Positions 7,793 to 16,604 of a DNA stretch of 35,451 bases are shown here, piece by piece. Position 1 is the stretch's first letter. Each line of letters begins with the position of its first letter. The notes below the pieces were generated by a model, which was given only the letters and a program-made list of their open reading frames with translations, was not told the origin of the DNA and did no database searches. Position numbers and translations under genes: made by a program. The DNA is from an uncultured bacterium (lineage in GTDB: Bacteria > Nitrospirota > Thermodesulfovibrionia > Thermodesulfovibrionales > Dissulfurispiraceae), in the NCBI GenBank assembly GCA_937960465.1, contig CALGPO010000032.1, positions 1 to 35,451 of the forward strand. Direction: 5' to 3'.

Positions 7793-9431
7793 AGGCCTCC
7801 AGAAAGCCTTTGAAGCAAAGGATAGCTGGAGCAGGCTCAAGGAATATATGGGAAGGCATAGGGGCGATATATACAAGATTATTGTCCTGATAGCCCTCGG
7901 TTTTATCTCTGCCCTGATAATTCAGGAAAAGATAGGTGTCGATCGCTTTGCCGGCAGCTTCCTTATAGCAACAGTAATCCTGTTCATCTTCTATAAAGAC
8001 ATAAGGCGATACAAGCCTGGCTATCTCAGGGACTATAAAATGCTGCTTCTTTTAGGCCTCCTTGTGACGGGCACGCTCCTGCTTGGGAGGGTATATGAAT
8101 ACTTGCTGGCAGGACTTCACAGGGGGCTTGCCTTTCCCGACGGCAGCGCCTTTATCTACGGCATACCTATCCCCATAGGAGCCATGCTCGTAAAGCTTAT
8201 ATTCGACTTTCACACATCCATAATATTCTCATTTGCCATAAGCCTTCTATCAGGAATATGGCTCAACGATCCTCTTTATACGGTTTATGTTTTTATCGGG
8301 AGTTTAACCGCTGCATTCGGGGTGGCGAGGTGTAAAAGGCGCTCGGCCCTTATAAAAGGCGGCATGTATGTAAGTGTTGTAAATGTTGTTAATACCGCCA
8401 TAATCCTGCTCCTCAACGGGAATCTCGTCTCCCAGATGTCGCCTTCTGCTTTCCTGTTTGCTGCCCTGTCCGGAATTATGGTCTCTGCAACGGTTTCCAT
8501 AATATTGCCTGTTATCGAATATATTTTCGGAATAACAACCGACATAAGCCTTGTGGAGCTGCTCGACCTCGATCAGCCATTAATGCGTAATCTTATGATA
8601 ACTGCTCCGGGGACATATCACCACAGCGTTATTGTTGGAAACCTTGCCGAGGCAGCGGCAGAGTCCGTGGATGCCAATCCCCTTCTTGCGAGGGTAACGG
8701 CTTATTATCACGACATAGGCAAGATAAAGATGCCCGAGTATTTTGTGGAAAACCAGACGGGTACAGCAAGCAAGCATGAGAGGCTAACGCCCCATATGAG
8801 CAGCATGATACTTATCTCCCATGTTAAAGAGGGCGTTGAACTGGCTAAACAGTATAAATTGCCGAGGTTAGTTGCAGACATCATACAGCAGCATCACGGC
8901 ACAAGTCTCATAACATATTTTTATCAGAAGGCTATAGAGCAGGCTGCAGACGTATCCCATGAGAATTATCGTTATCCAGGACCCAAGCCGCAGACAAGGG
9001 TGGCAGCCCTTGTCATGATGGCCGATGCAGTTGAGGCAGCTTCCCGTGCGCTTACAGACCCCACACCTGCAAGGATTTCAGCCCTTGTGGACAGGATAAT
9101 AAACAATATCTTCCTTGACGGGCAGATAGATGAGTGCGAGCTTACCTTGAAGGATATCTCGGAAATCAAGAAGCGGTTTACATATATCCTGACCAGCATC
9201 TTCCACAGGAGGATAGAATATCCCGAGCTTAATATAAAGGGCTTGCGCAATCCCGAAAAAACAATCTTTGAAGCCGGCATCCACAAAAATCCTGCAGAAA
9301 GGGGGTCTTTTGTGATGTCATTATTACAGAACAATGGAAATAACAATAAGGAACAGTCAGAGACTGATAAGGATAAACCAGCGCCGCATAGAGGGCATCC
9401 TAAAAAAAGTCCTGAGACATCTAACCCTTAA
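7761..9431 (+). CDS. 7TM-HD family membrane HD-domain phosphohydrolase (YqfF/PgpH-like)
   Basis: Multi-TM N-terminal half, then HD motifs TAPGTYHHSVIVGNLAEAAAE, YYHDIGKIKMPEYFVENQTG, LVMMADAVEAASR. Confidence 0.9.
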   Translation: MKNGNQKSSSKGLQKAFEAKDSWSRLKEYMGRHRGDIYKIIVLIALGFISALIIQEKIGVDRFAGSFLIATVILFIFYKDIRRYKPGYLRDYKMLLLLGLLVTGTLLLGRVYEYLLAGLHRGLAFPDGSAFIYGIPIPIGAMLVKLIFDFHTSIIFSFAISLLSGIWLNDPLYTVYVFIGSLTAAFGVARCKRRSALIKGGMYVSVVNVVNTAIILLLNGNLVSQMSPSAFLFAALSGIMVSATVSIILPVIEYIFGITTDISLVELLDLDQPLMRNLMITAPGTYHHSVIVGNLAEAAAESVDANPLLARVTAYYHDIGKIKMPEYFVENQTGTASKHERLTPHMSSMILISHVKEGVELAKQYKLPRLVADIIQQHHGTSLITYFYQKAIEQAADVSHENYRYPGPKPQTRVAALVMMADAVEAASRALTDPTPARISALVDRIINNIFLDGQIDECELTLKDISEIKKRFTYILTSIFHRRIEYPELNIKGLRNPEKTIFEAGIHKNPAERGSFVMSLLQNNGNNNKEQSETDKDKPAPHRGHPKKSPETSNP

Positions 9432-9813
9432 TCACCGCAGATACAGCTTTATCGAGTCTGCCGAGATAAGCGTACTCTTTGTAAATGACAGGAAGATGGG
9501 GGAACTGAATCTACAGTATCGCGGGAAAGATAAAACTACCGATGTGCTTTCATTTCCGCAGATTAAACAATTTGAACAACTTGAACAATTTGAACGGTTT
9601 GAGCTATCCCCTATCCCCCTCGGCGATATAGTTATCAACCTTCATCAGGCAAAAAGGCAGGCAAAGGAGCACGGGTTAAGCTTTTATGATGAGATCACAT
9701 GGCTTTTGATCCACGGACTTCTTCATCTCCTCGGATATGATCATGAGAAGAATAAATACCATGCAAGGAAGATGAGGGAGATGGAAAAGGAACTGCTTGG
9801 AGCAAAGAAATAA
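9334..9813 (+). CDS. ybeY: Endoribonuclease YbeY
   Basis: YRGKDKTTDVLSFP, GDIVINL and zinc motif HGLLHLLGYDH. Confidence 0.95.
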   Translation: MEITIRNSQRLIRINQRRIEGILKKVLRHLTLNHRRYSFIESAEISVLFVNDRKMGELNLQYRGKDKTTDVLSFPQIKQFEQLEQFERFELSPIPLGDIVINLHQAKRQAKEHGLSFYDEITWLLIHGLLHLLGYDHEKNKYHARKMREMEKELLGAKK

Positions 9814-9818
9814 AAATT

Positions 9819-10517
9819 ATGCCTTTAAGAAAATGGATAGACAGCGCAAATAATGCTATAGAGGGGATCCTGCATGCCGCGAAGACACAGAGGCATCTCA
9901 GGTATCATTTCTATTCAGCCGTTACAGTCCTTGTTTTAAGCTATATACTCGGCGTGGAACGGACGGATTTTCTGATCATCTCCATTGCCGTTATCCTTGT
10001 CCTGCTTTCAGAGATGATTAATACTGCTATAGAATATGTTGTGGACATGATTTCACCGGAACACAGCGAAAAAGCAAGGGTCGCAAAGGATGTGGCAGCC
10101 GGTGCGGTTTTAATCACCGCCTTTGGCGCTGCAGTCCTCGGATACGTCATACTGTTCCCCTATTTCAGTAGGGCATTTGAGCAGGGTATCGATATTGCCA
10201 AGCATTCGAAGGAAGAGATTACGCTTATCGCTGTCATTGTCGTTTTGATTATTGTGGTGGTGCTCAAGGCATATTCAGGCAAGGGGCATCCCCTGCGCGG
10301 AGGCATGCCAAGCGGCCATTCTGCGATAGCATTTTCAGCATGGGTTGCTGTTACATATATCACTGAGAGTTTTATTGCCTCTCTCTTAAGTTTTCTGTTG
10401 TCCGTTCTCATAGCCCAGAGCAGGATAGCGGTAAAGGCGCATACGCCCATTGAGGTGATCGCAGGCGCAGTTTTAGGGTCCGGACTCACCTTTTTATTAT
10501 TCATTATTTTTTATTGA
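9819..10517 (+). CDS. Diacylglycerol/undecaprenol kinase (DgkA) fused to a PAP2 phosphatase domain
   Basis: N-terminal half: NNAIEGILHAAKTQRHLRYH...LLSEMINTAIEYVVDMISPEHSEKARVAKDVAAGAVL (DgkA). C-terminal half: MPSGHSAIAFSAW...SRIAVKAHTPIEVIAGAVLG (PAP2). Confidence 0.88.
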   Translation: MPLRKWIDSANNAIEGILHAAKTQRHLRYHFYSAVTVLVLSYILGVERTDFLIISIAVILVLLSEMINTAIEYVVDMISPEHSEKARVAKDVAAGAVLITAFGAAVLGYVILFPYFSRAFEQGIDIAKHSKEEITLIAVIVVLIIVVVLKAYSGKGHPLRGGMPSGHSAIAFSAWVAVTYITESFIASLLSFLLSVLIAQSRIAVKAHTPIEVIAGAVLGSGLTFLLFIIFY

Positions 10518-10520
10518 CAT

Positions 10521-10574
10521 CTAAGTTGAGCGATTTTGTAAGGCAGGTCTGAATATAGAATCGCTCAATTTAGG
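10521..10574. repeat. F3 inverted-repeat element, copy 2 (54 bp, lacks inner palindrome)
   Basis: ctaagttgagcgattttgtaaggcaggtctgaatatagaatcgctcaatttagg; same outer arms as copy 1; between the convergent dgkA-PAP2 and typA genes. Confidence 0.9.
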
Positions 10575-10650
10575 TGACAGTTGTGGTGATTCTTTTTGAC
10601 TTTTTTCCTGCTGGCTTTCTATAACATCTTCGTTTTTGTATCGAACAGTT

Positions 10651-12456
10651 TTAATATTTTGTCTTCGGCCTCTTGTTTGCCTCTAATACCTTTTTCCTGA
10701 GCCTTATGGATTGCGGTGTTACCTCAACAAGCTCATCTTCCTTGATGAACTCCAGCGCCTGCTCCAGATTCAATATCCTCGGTGGTATCAGTTGTATTGT
10801 ATCATCCGCGCTTGCAGCACGCATGTTTGTGAGCTTCTTTTCCTTTGTGACATTTACATCCATGTCATTGTCCCTTGAGTTCTCTCCAATAATCATTCCC
10901 TCGTAAACAGGCGTATTCTCTTTTATAAAAAGCGTTCCCCTTGGCTGCAAATGGAAGAGCGCATATGTGGTTGATTTGCCTGCCCTGTCTGCAACGAGCG
11001 CTCCTGTCTGCCTCTTTGACATTGGGCCGTGCCATGTCTCGTATCCATCAAAGAGATGATTTAAAAGCCCTGTTCCCTTTGTATCCGTCAGAAACTGGGA
11101 TCTGAAGCCGATTAATCCCCTCGATGGAATCCTGAATTCGAGCCTTACCCTTCCATGTCCGTTATTCTGCATCTTCTGCATTTTGCCCTTTCTCATTCCA
11201 ACCTGTTGCGTTACAACACCGACAAATTCTTCAGGCACGTCTATGACAAGCAATTCCATCGGTTCATGAAGGACGCCGTTTATTTCCTTTGTTATGGTCT
11301 CGGGCATTGATACAGAGAGTTCGTATCCCTCCCTTCTCATCATCTCGATGATGATTGCAAGCTGCAATTCCCCGCGTCCCATCACCTTGAATGAATCAGT
11401 ATCATCAAAATCCACTCTAATCGAGACATTGTAGAGGAGTTCTTTTTCGAGCCTTTCCCTGAGATTTCTGGATGTAACGAACTTCCCTTCCTTTCCTGCA
11501 AATGGAGATGTATTGACAGAAAAAACCATTGAGATGGTCGGCTCATCCACCTTTATCCTCGGCAAGGGCATTGGCCTTTCAATGTCTGTGATTGTATCTC
11601 CTATATTAATGCCTTCAATGCCTGCGAGGGCAACGATGTCGCCAACAGATGCCTCTTTTGTCTCTATTCTTTCCAATCCCTGGAATGTGTAAATGGAGGT
11701 TATCTTCGTTTTTACTGCATCGCCATTGCCGTTTATCATGGCCACTGCATCTCCTACCTTTACTGTGCCTGAAAAGATTCTTCCGATTGCAAGTCTTCCC
11801 ACATAATCGTTGTAATCTATATTTGTGACAAGGAGCTGTAAGATTCCATCCCCTCTTCCTTCAGGTGAAGGAATTGTTTTGAGTATGAGGTCAAAGAGGG
11901 GCTTCAGGTTTTCTGAATCATCGTTCATATTAAGCATTGCAATACCCCTCTTGGCATTTGTATAAACAATGGGGAATTCCAGTTGCTCTTCTGTTGCATC
12001 AAGGTCAATGAACAGGTCATAAACCTCATTTAAAACTCCCTGAATCCTCGCATCGGGTCTGTCTATCTTATTTATTACTAAGATCGGAGGCAGTTTTAAT
12101 TCAAGAGCCTTTTTGAGTACAAACCTTGTTTGAGGCAGAGGGCCTTCTGATGCATCAACAAGCAAAAGCACGCCATCAACCATTTTCAAAGTCCTTTCCA
12201 CCTCGCCGCCGAAGTCTGCATGACCGGGTGTATCGACAATATTTATCTTTACGCCGTTGTATTCAACTGCTGTGTTTTTTGCCATTATTGTGATTCCGCG
12301 CTCACGCTCAAGGTCTATGTTGTCCATGACCCTTTCCTGAATCTGCTGGTTGGAACGGAATATTCCAGCCTGTTTCAGCATCGCGTCAACAAGGGTTGTC
12401 TTTCCGTGGTCAACATGGGCGATAATGGCTATGTTTCTTAAATCTTCTCTCTTCAT
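10651..12456 (-). CDS. typA: Ribosome-binding translational GTPase TypA/BipA
   Basis: [56 protein letters not shown]-terminal BipA signature. Confidence 0.97.
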   Translation of the reverse strand: MKREDLRNIAIIAHVDHGKTTLVDAMLKQAGIFRSNQQIQERVMDNIDLERERGITIMAKNTAVEYNGVKINIVDTPGHADFGGEVERTLKMVDGVLLLVDASEGPLPQTRFVLKKALELKLPPILVINKIDRPDARIQGVLNEVYDLFIDLDATEEQLEFPIVYTNAKRGIAMLNMNDDSENLKPLFDLILKTIPSPEGRGDGILQLLVTNIDYNDYVGRLAIGRIFSGTVKVGDAVAMINGNGDAVKTKITSIYTFQGLERIETKEASVGDIVALAGIEGINIGDTITDIERPMPLPRIKVDEPTISMVFSVNTSPFAGKEGKFVTSRNLRERLEKELLYNVSIRVDFDDTDSFKVMGRGELQLAIIIEMMRREGYELSVSMPETITKEINGVLHEPMELLVIDVPEEFVGVVTQQVGMRKGKMQKMQNNGHGRVRLEFRIPSRGLIGFRSQFLTDTKGTGLLNHLFDGYETWHGPMSKRQTGALVADRAGKSTTYALFHLQPRGTLFIKENTPVYEGMIIGENSRDNDMDVNVTKEKKLTNMRAASADDTIQLIPPRILNLEQALEFIKEDELVEVTPQSIRLRKKVLEANKRPKTKY

Positions 12457-12555
12457 AAAACCTCACTTTTAGTTGTTTGGTAAACGCAGGTGTGCATACG
12501 GTAAAAGGCTTTACAGATGCATGATTTTAACTGCGGACATTTTATTTTAACCTAT

Positions 12556-13335
12556 TTATATGCGAAAATACCAATTCAGGATCTCGCCGCCGAAAAACAG
12601 AGTAATGATTGAGCCGAAAGATAGAAACGGACCAAATGGTATCTTTGTCTTTCTCCCCTTACCCTTAACAATCATGAGAAATATTCCTACCAAAGAGCCA
12701 ATAAGACTTCCTATGAATGTTGTGAGAAAGACAGCCTTCCATCCCATAAATGCGCCCACCATTGCCATTAATTTAATATCACCACCTCCCATTCCGCCCC
12801 TGCTTAAAATGGCGATGAGATAAAATAGTCCGCCTCCGAGGAATAGTCCTGCAATAGAGTTTTTAAAGCCAACAACTGAAAGGCTGAGGGCTGAAGGCTG
12901 AAGGCTGAAAGGATCTGGGAGCAAAAAAGATGCTGATGCCAGACCTATGATAATTCCAGGAAGTGTTATAACATCAGGTATTATCTGGAAATCCAGATCA
13001 ACAAAGGTTATCACGACCATTGACGATACAAGGACAAAGAGAATCGGCAGATGCCATCCTAATCCGAAATAATTGAAAGTCGTCCAGTAAAGAATTCCAT
13101 TTAATAATTCCACCAGCGGATAGCGGATGGAAATGCTTTCACCGCATTTCCTGCATTTGCCTTTTAAAAAAATATAGCTCAGTATGGGAATATTGTCCCA
13201 CGGTTTAATAGGCGTGTTGCAGGCAGGACATGAAGATGAAGGTCTTATTATTGAGATATTTCTCGGCAATCTATAGATACAGACATTGAGAAACGAGCCA
13301 ACTATAAGTCCGAGAATGAAAAAAATTGCTGTCAT
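12556..13335 (-). CDS. pilD: Prepilin peptidase (type IV leader peptidase/methyltransferase)
   Basis: GSFLNVCIYRLPR, double CxxC (CPACNTPIKPWDN; CRKCGESISIRYPLVELLNG), aspartyl motifs DLDFQIIPD and GGGDIKLMAMVGAFMG. Confidence 0.94.
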   Translation of the reverse strand: MTAIFFILGLIVGSFLNVCIYRLPRNISIIRPSSSCPACNTPIKPWDNIPILSYIFLKGKCRKCGESISIRYPLVELLNGILYWTTFNYFGLGWHLPILFVLVSSMVVITFVDLDFQIIPDVITLPGIIIGLASASFLLPDPFSLQPSALSLSVVGFKNSIAGLFLGGGLFYLIAILSRGGMGGGDIKLMAMVGAFMGWKAVFLTTFIGSLIGSLVGIFLMIVKGKGRKTKIPFGPFLSFGSIITLFFGGEILNWYFRI

Positions 13336-13344
13336 AGGGATGAG

Positions 13345-13743
13345 CTATTGTGTCGCGATAAGATATTTTTTTATTTTATTCACAAAATTTATAGTTGCAG
13401 GGAGCATCTCGTCTACATCCTTTTGAGTAACCTCAGCCTGTTCCATATAATCGCCTTTCTACCTGAGTTCAAATGCGCGATGCAATATTTTAGACAATTT
13501 TTTATCAAATATCCCAGTTTTAATATATTCTCTGTCAAACAAGGAGATCGCACCAATATGTTTTGATGTTCTTATCTGCTTTTCTTGCAGTAGAGCCAGT
13601 ACAGTATAGAACATTGCATAATATAAGCGGTTCATTACAGCACGCTGGCTCATTTTTTCTTTGAGAAGAACCTTTGCCTCTTCTATAGAATCATCTGCCT
13701 GCTTTAGTCTATACTTTATCAGTGCAAGCATTTCTTCTGTCAT
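13345..13743 (-). pseudogene. HEPN-domain protein interrupted by an in-frame TAG at 13459-13461
   Basis: ORF 13459..13743 ends ...LHRAFELR*. Same-frame translation past the TAG gives KGDYMEQAEVTQKDVDEMLPATINFVNKIKKYLIATQ*, which looks like the usual C-terminus of this family; next stop at 13345-13347. ATGA overlap with the upstream nucleotidyltransferase gene. Confidence 0.75.
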
Positions 13744-14057
13744 ACGGTTACTCCTTCTCGGTAAATATTCTTTATAAAGACTGATTCACGGATTGGACTA
13801 TTTTTTAAACTATCAAGGCTTATAACTATAGGCATTATAACTATGTCTTCAGGGAAACCGGCTTCCCATGCACAATCGCTTATATAGCTTTCTATCTCAT
13901 GGTCAAGGTAGTCTACAACAACAAGGACATCAAGGTCTGATTCAGGACTGGCGTCTCCCCGTGCGCGGGAACCGAAGACCTTAACTTCATGAACTTTTAT
14001 CCTTTGTGATACAAGGGATTTGAATTTTTCTATCACCCTAATGTCCTTTTCCCGCAT
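13740..14057 (-). CDS. MNT-type minimal nucleotidyltransferase (HEPN/MNT toxin-antitoxin partner)
   Basis: VFGSRARGDASPESDLDVLVVVD nucleotidyltransferase signature; paired with the HEPN ORF. Confidence 0.88.
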   Translation of the reverse strand: MREKDIRVIEKFKSLVSQRIKVHEVKVFGSRARGDASPESDLDVLVVVDYLDHEIESYISDCAWEAGFPEDIVIMPIVISLDSLKNSPIRESVFIKNIYREGVTV

Positions 14058-14121
14058 TTTTTGCTTCCTTTCTTTTGCTCTTATTTAAATTTTACAATAT
14101 CCAATCTTATCCTGAGTTCGC

Positions 14122-14445
14122 TTATGCAACTATCCTGCTTATCTCCGATGCCTTTTCGAATGTCTCTTTTATTTCAGGCTCAAGGGTTTCGAGTTCTTTA
14201 ATCGCATTCATTACTTCTTGATTGGCGTAAATATTTTTTTCTTTTCCCCTCATGGAGTAAACCTGTTCCCCGATTTTTCTCATCAACTCATCCCTGCGTT
14301 TTTTCAACTCTTCTGATTTATACAGCAGTTTGAAGACCGTAATCTCGACCCTTATCCGCTCTGAAAGCAGGGATGAAAACCACTTGATTCTTTCAATGCC
14401 TTCGTCAAAATCCTTTTTTATCCTGCTGAACATAAGCCCTCCCAT
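14122..14445 (-). CDS. Hypothetical coiled-coil protein
   Basis: 107 aa charged helical ORF between recG and the MNT gene, co-directional; no recognised domain. Confidence 0.55.
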   Translation of the reverse strand: MGGLMFSRIKKDFDEGIERIKWFSSLLSERIRVEITVFKLLYKSEELKKRRDELMRKIGEQVYSMRGKEKNIYANQEVMNAIKELETLEPEIKETFEKASEISRIVA

Positions 14446-14471
14446 TAATTGGCTTAAGGTTAGCCTTGACC

Positions 14472-16604
14472 TTAACCTGTTTTGAACATCTCAAGCCTCC
14501 TTCCCCAAAAATCCTCGATTGATTTTCTGAGATGCGGATAGCCTGTAAGTGCTGAATCCCTTTCTATAAGGGAGAATGCCTCTTTTCGGGCTATTTCGAG
14601 TATTTTAGCATCTCTTAAAAGATTTGCAACCTTTAAGTCAGGCATGCCTGACTGCCTCGTGCCAAAAAATTCTCCGGGACCCCTGATATTCAAGTCCTCT
14701 TCTGCTATCCTAAAGCCATCTGTGGTCTTAACCATTACATCAAGCCTCTTCCTTGCATCCTCACTTCCGCCGTAACTCAAGAGAATGCAGTAAGATTGAT
14801 TGCTTCCCCTTCCAACCCTTCCCCTCAACTGGTGCAACTGGGCAAGGCCAAATCTCTCTGCATGTATTATAACCATCAATGTTGCATTTGGCACATCTAC
14901 TCCAACTTCTATTACGGTTGTTGAGACAAGGATGTGTATATTGCCATTTTTGAATTCCCTCATCACTTCTTCCCTTTCTATGGGTTTCATTCTTCCGTGA
15001 ATCAGATTCACTTTGAGATGAGGGAATATTTTCTGGAGTCCCTCTGCACCTGTAATTGCGGATTTAAGGTCTGTCTTTTCTGACTCTTCAATTACAGGAT
15101 AGACCACATATGCCTGCCTTCCTTTTTTTGTCTCTTCCTCGAGCAAGGAGTATATCTGGTTTTTGTTTTTTTCAAAAAAGAGTTTTGTGATAATAGGACT
15201 TCTGTTTGGAGGAAGCTCGTCGATTACGGAATAATCAAGGTCTCCATAAAAGGTCAGGGCAAGTGTTCTTGGAATCGGGGTTGCTGTCATTATCAATGTA
15301 TCGGGGTTTGTGCCTTTTTTTCTTAATATTGCCCTTTGCATTACACCAAATCTATGCTGCTCATCTATTACAATAAGCCCCAGTTTTTTGAATGACACGC
15401 CTTCTTGAATCAAGGCATGGGTTCCGATGACGATATCCGCATCCATACCGGAGGATGAGGAGTTGGATGATTGGCTTAACCCTGACCTTAACCTGTTTTT
15501 GCTGCTTCCTGTAAGGAGATGGATATTTAATCCTAAATCTTTAACAAGGCTGTGAATGTTGATATAATGCTGCTCTGCAAGAATTTCTGTCGGAGCCATG
15601 AGTGCTGCCTGATAACCGCATTCCACAGCAGCAAGCATTGACATAAGGGCAACTATTGTCTTCCCTGAACCCACATCTCCCTGTAAGAGCCTGTTCATGG
15701 GGACAGACGACTGCATGTCTTTAAGTATGTCTTTGAATACTCTTTCCTGGGCATCGGTGAGTTTAAAAGGCAGTTTGTTAAGTAATCCGTTTATTAGTCT
15801 GCCGTCGGGAGAGAAGACAATGCCTTTTTCAAGCACCTCTCCCTTTTTAATGGCTGCAAGTCCGAGTTGGAGGGTGAAGAGTTCATCAAATGCCAGTCTC
15901 TGATGAAAGGGGCTTGTCCCTCTGTTTAAATCATCTAACGAAGATGTTGGAGAAGGGAAGTGCACATTTGATATGCTTTCCTGCAGGTCTGCCAGGTTAT
16001 GCTCCTTGATTATATCTGAGGGCATCGGGTCTGATATGGCTGATACCGAACTGTTGATGACTGAATACATGATGTTTCTCAATTGCTTCTGGCTCAGGCC
16101 TTCGGTTGACCGATAGATAGGTACTATCCTGCCGGTGTGTATGCCATGGGCTGAAGGATTGGGCTCATTATCATTTTCATCCAGTATTTCATACTCTGGA
16201 TTTATTATCTCGAAACCGGTTCCCCAGTAATTGTATTTTACTGACCCGTACAATACTACTTCCTGTCCCGGTTTGAATATCTTTTTAAGGTATGTCTGAT
16301 TAAACCACTTTGCTCTGAGAAGCCCGCTTCCATCGGATACGGTAAGCTCGAAAATCTTTAGTTTCGGCCTTCTCGGGTTTGGGATAATGACATCGGCTTT
16401 TAGTACCTTGCCTGTAACGGTATTTATTTCTTCTGGCCTGAGATGTGCTATTTTTTTAATGGAGCTTCTGTCTTCGTATCTGTAAGGCAGATAAAAAAGG
16501 GCGTCTCTTACTGTCTTTATTCCAAGACGGTCAAGCAGTCTTGCCCTGCGGGGTCCGATGCCCTTTACATACTGAACTGGGGATAATAAATCATTACTGC
16601 TCAT
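14472..16604 (-). CDS. recG: ATP-dependent DNA helicase RecG
   Basis: LLQGDVGSGKTIVALMSMLAA, DEQHRFGVMQR, MTATPIPRTLALTFYGDLD, GRVGRGSNQSYCIL. Confidence 0.96.
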   Translation of the reverse strand: MSSNDLLSPVQYVKGIGPRRARLLDRLGIKTVRDALFYLPYRYEDRSSIKKIAHLRPEEINTVTGKVLKADVIIPNPRRPKLKIFELTVSDGSGLLRAKWFNQTYLKKIFKPGQEVVLYGSVKYNYWGTGFEIINPEYEILDENDNEPNPSAHGIHTGRIVPIYRSTEGLSQKQLRNIMYSVINSSVSAISDPMPSDIIKEHNLADLQESISNVHFPSPTSSLDDLNRGTSPFHQRLAFDELFTLQLGLAAIKKGEVLEKGIVFSPDGRLINGLLNKLPFKLTDAQERVFKDILKDMQSSVPMNRLLQGDVGSGKTIVALMSMLAAVECGYQAALMAPTEILAEQHYINIHSLVKDLGLNIHLLTGSSKNRLRSGLSQSSNSSSSGMDADIVIGTHALIQEGVSFKKLGLIVIDEQHRFGVMQRAILRKKGTNPDTLIMTATPIPRTLALTFYGDLDYSVIDELPPNRSPIITKLFFEKNKNQIYSLLEEETKKGRQAYVVYPVIEESEKTDLKSAITGAEGLQKIFPHLKVNLIHGRMKPIEREEVMREFKNGNIHILVSTTVIEVGVDVPNATLMVIIHAERFGLAQLHQLRGRVGRGSNQSYCILLSYGGSEDARKRLDVMVKTTDGFRIAEEDLNIRGPGEFFGTRQSGMPDLKVANLLRDAKILEIARKEAFSLIERDSALTGYPHLRKSIEDFWGRRLEMFKTG

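Noticed and set aside
10610-10624. 15-nt identical word CTGGCTTTCTATAAC at 10610-10624 and 29987-30001, both near F3 copies
   Set aside because: Orientation relative to F3 differs between the two sites and spacing is not conserved; could be chance or part of the general word-repeat background.
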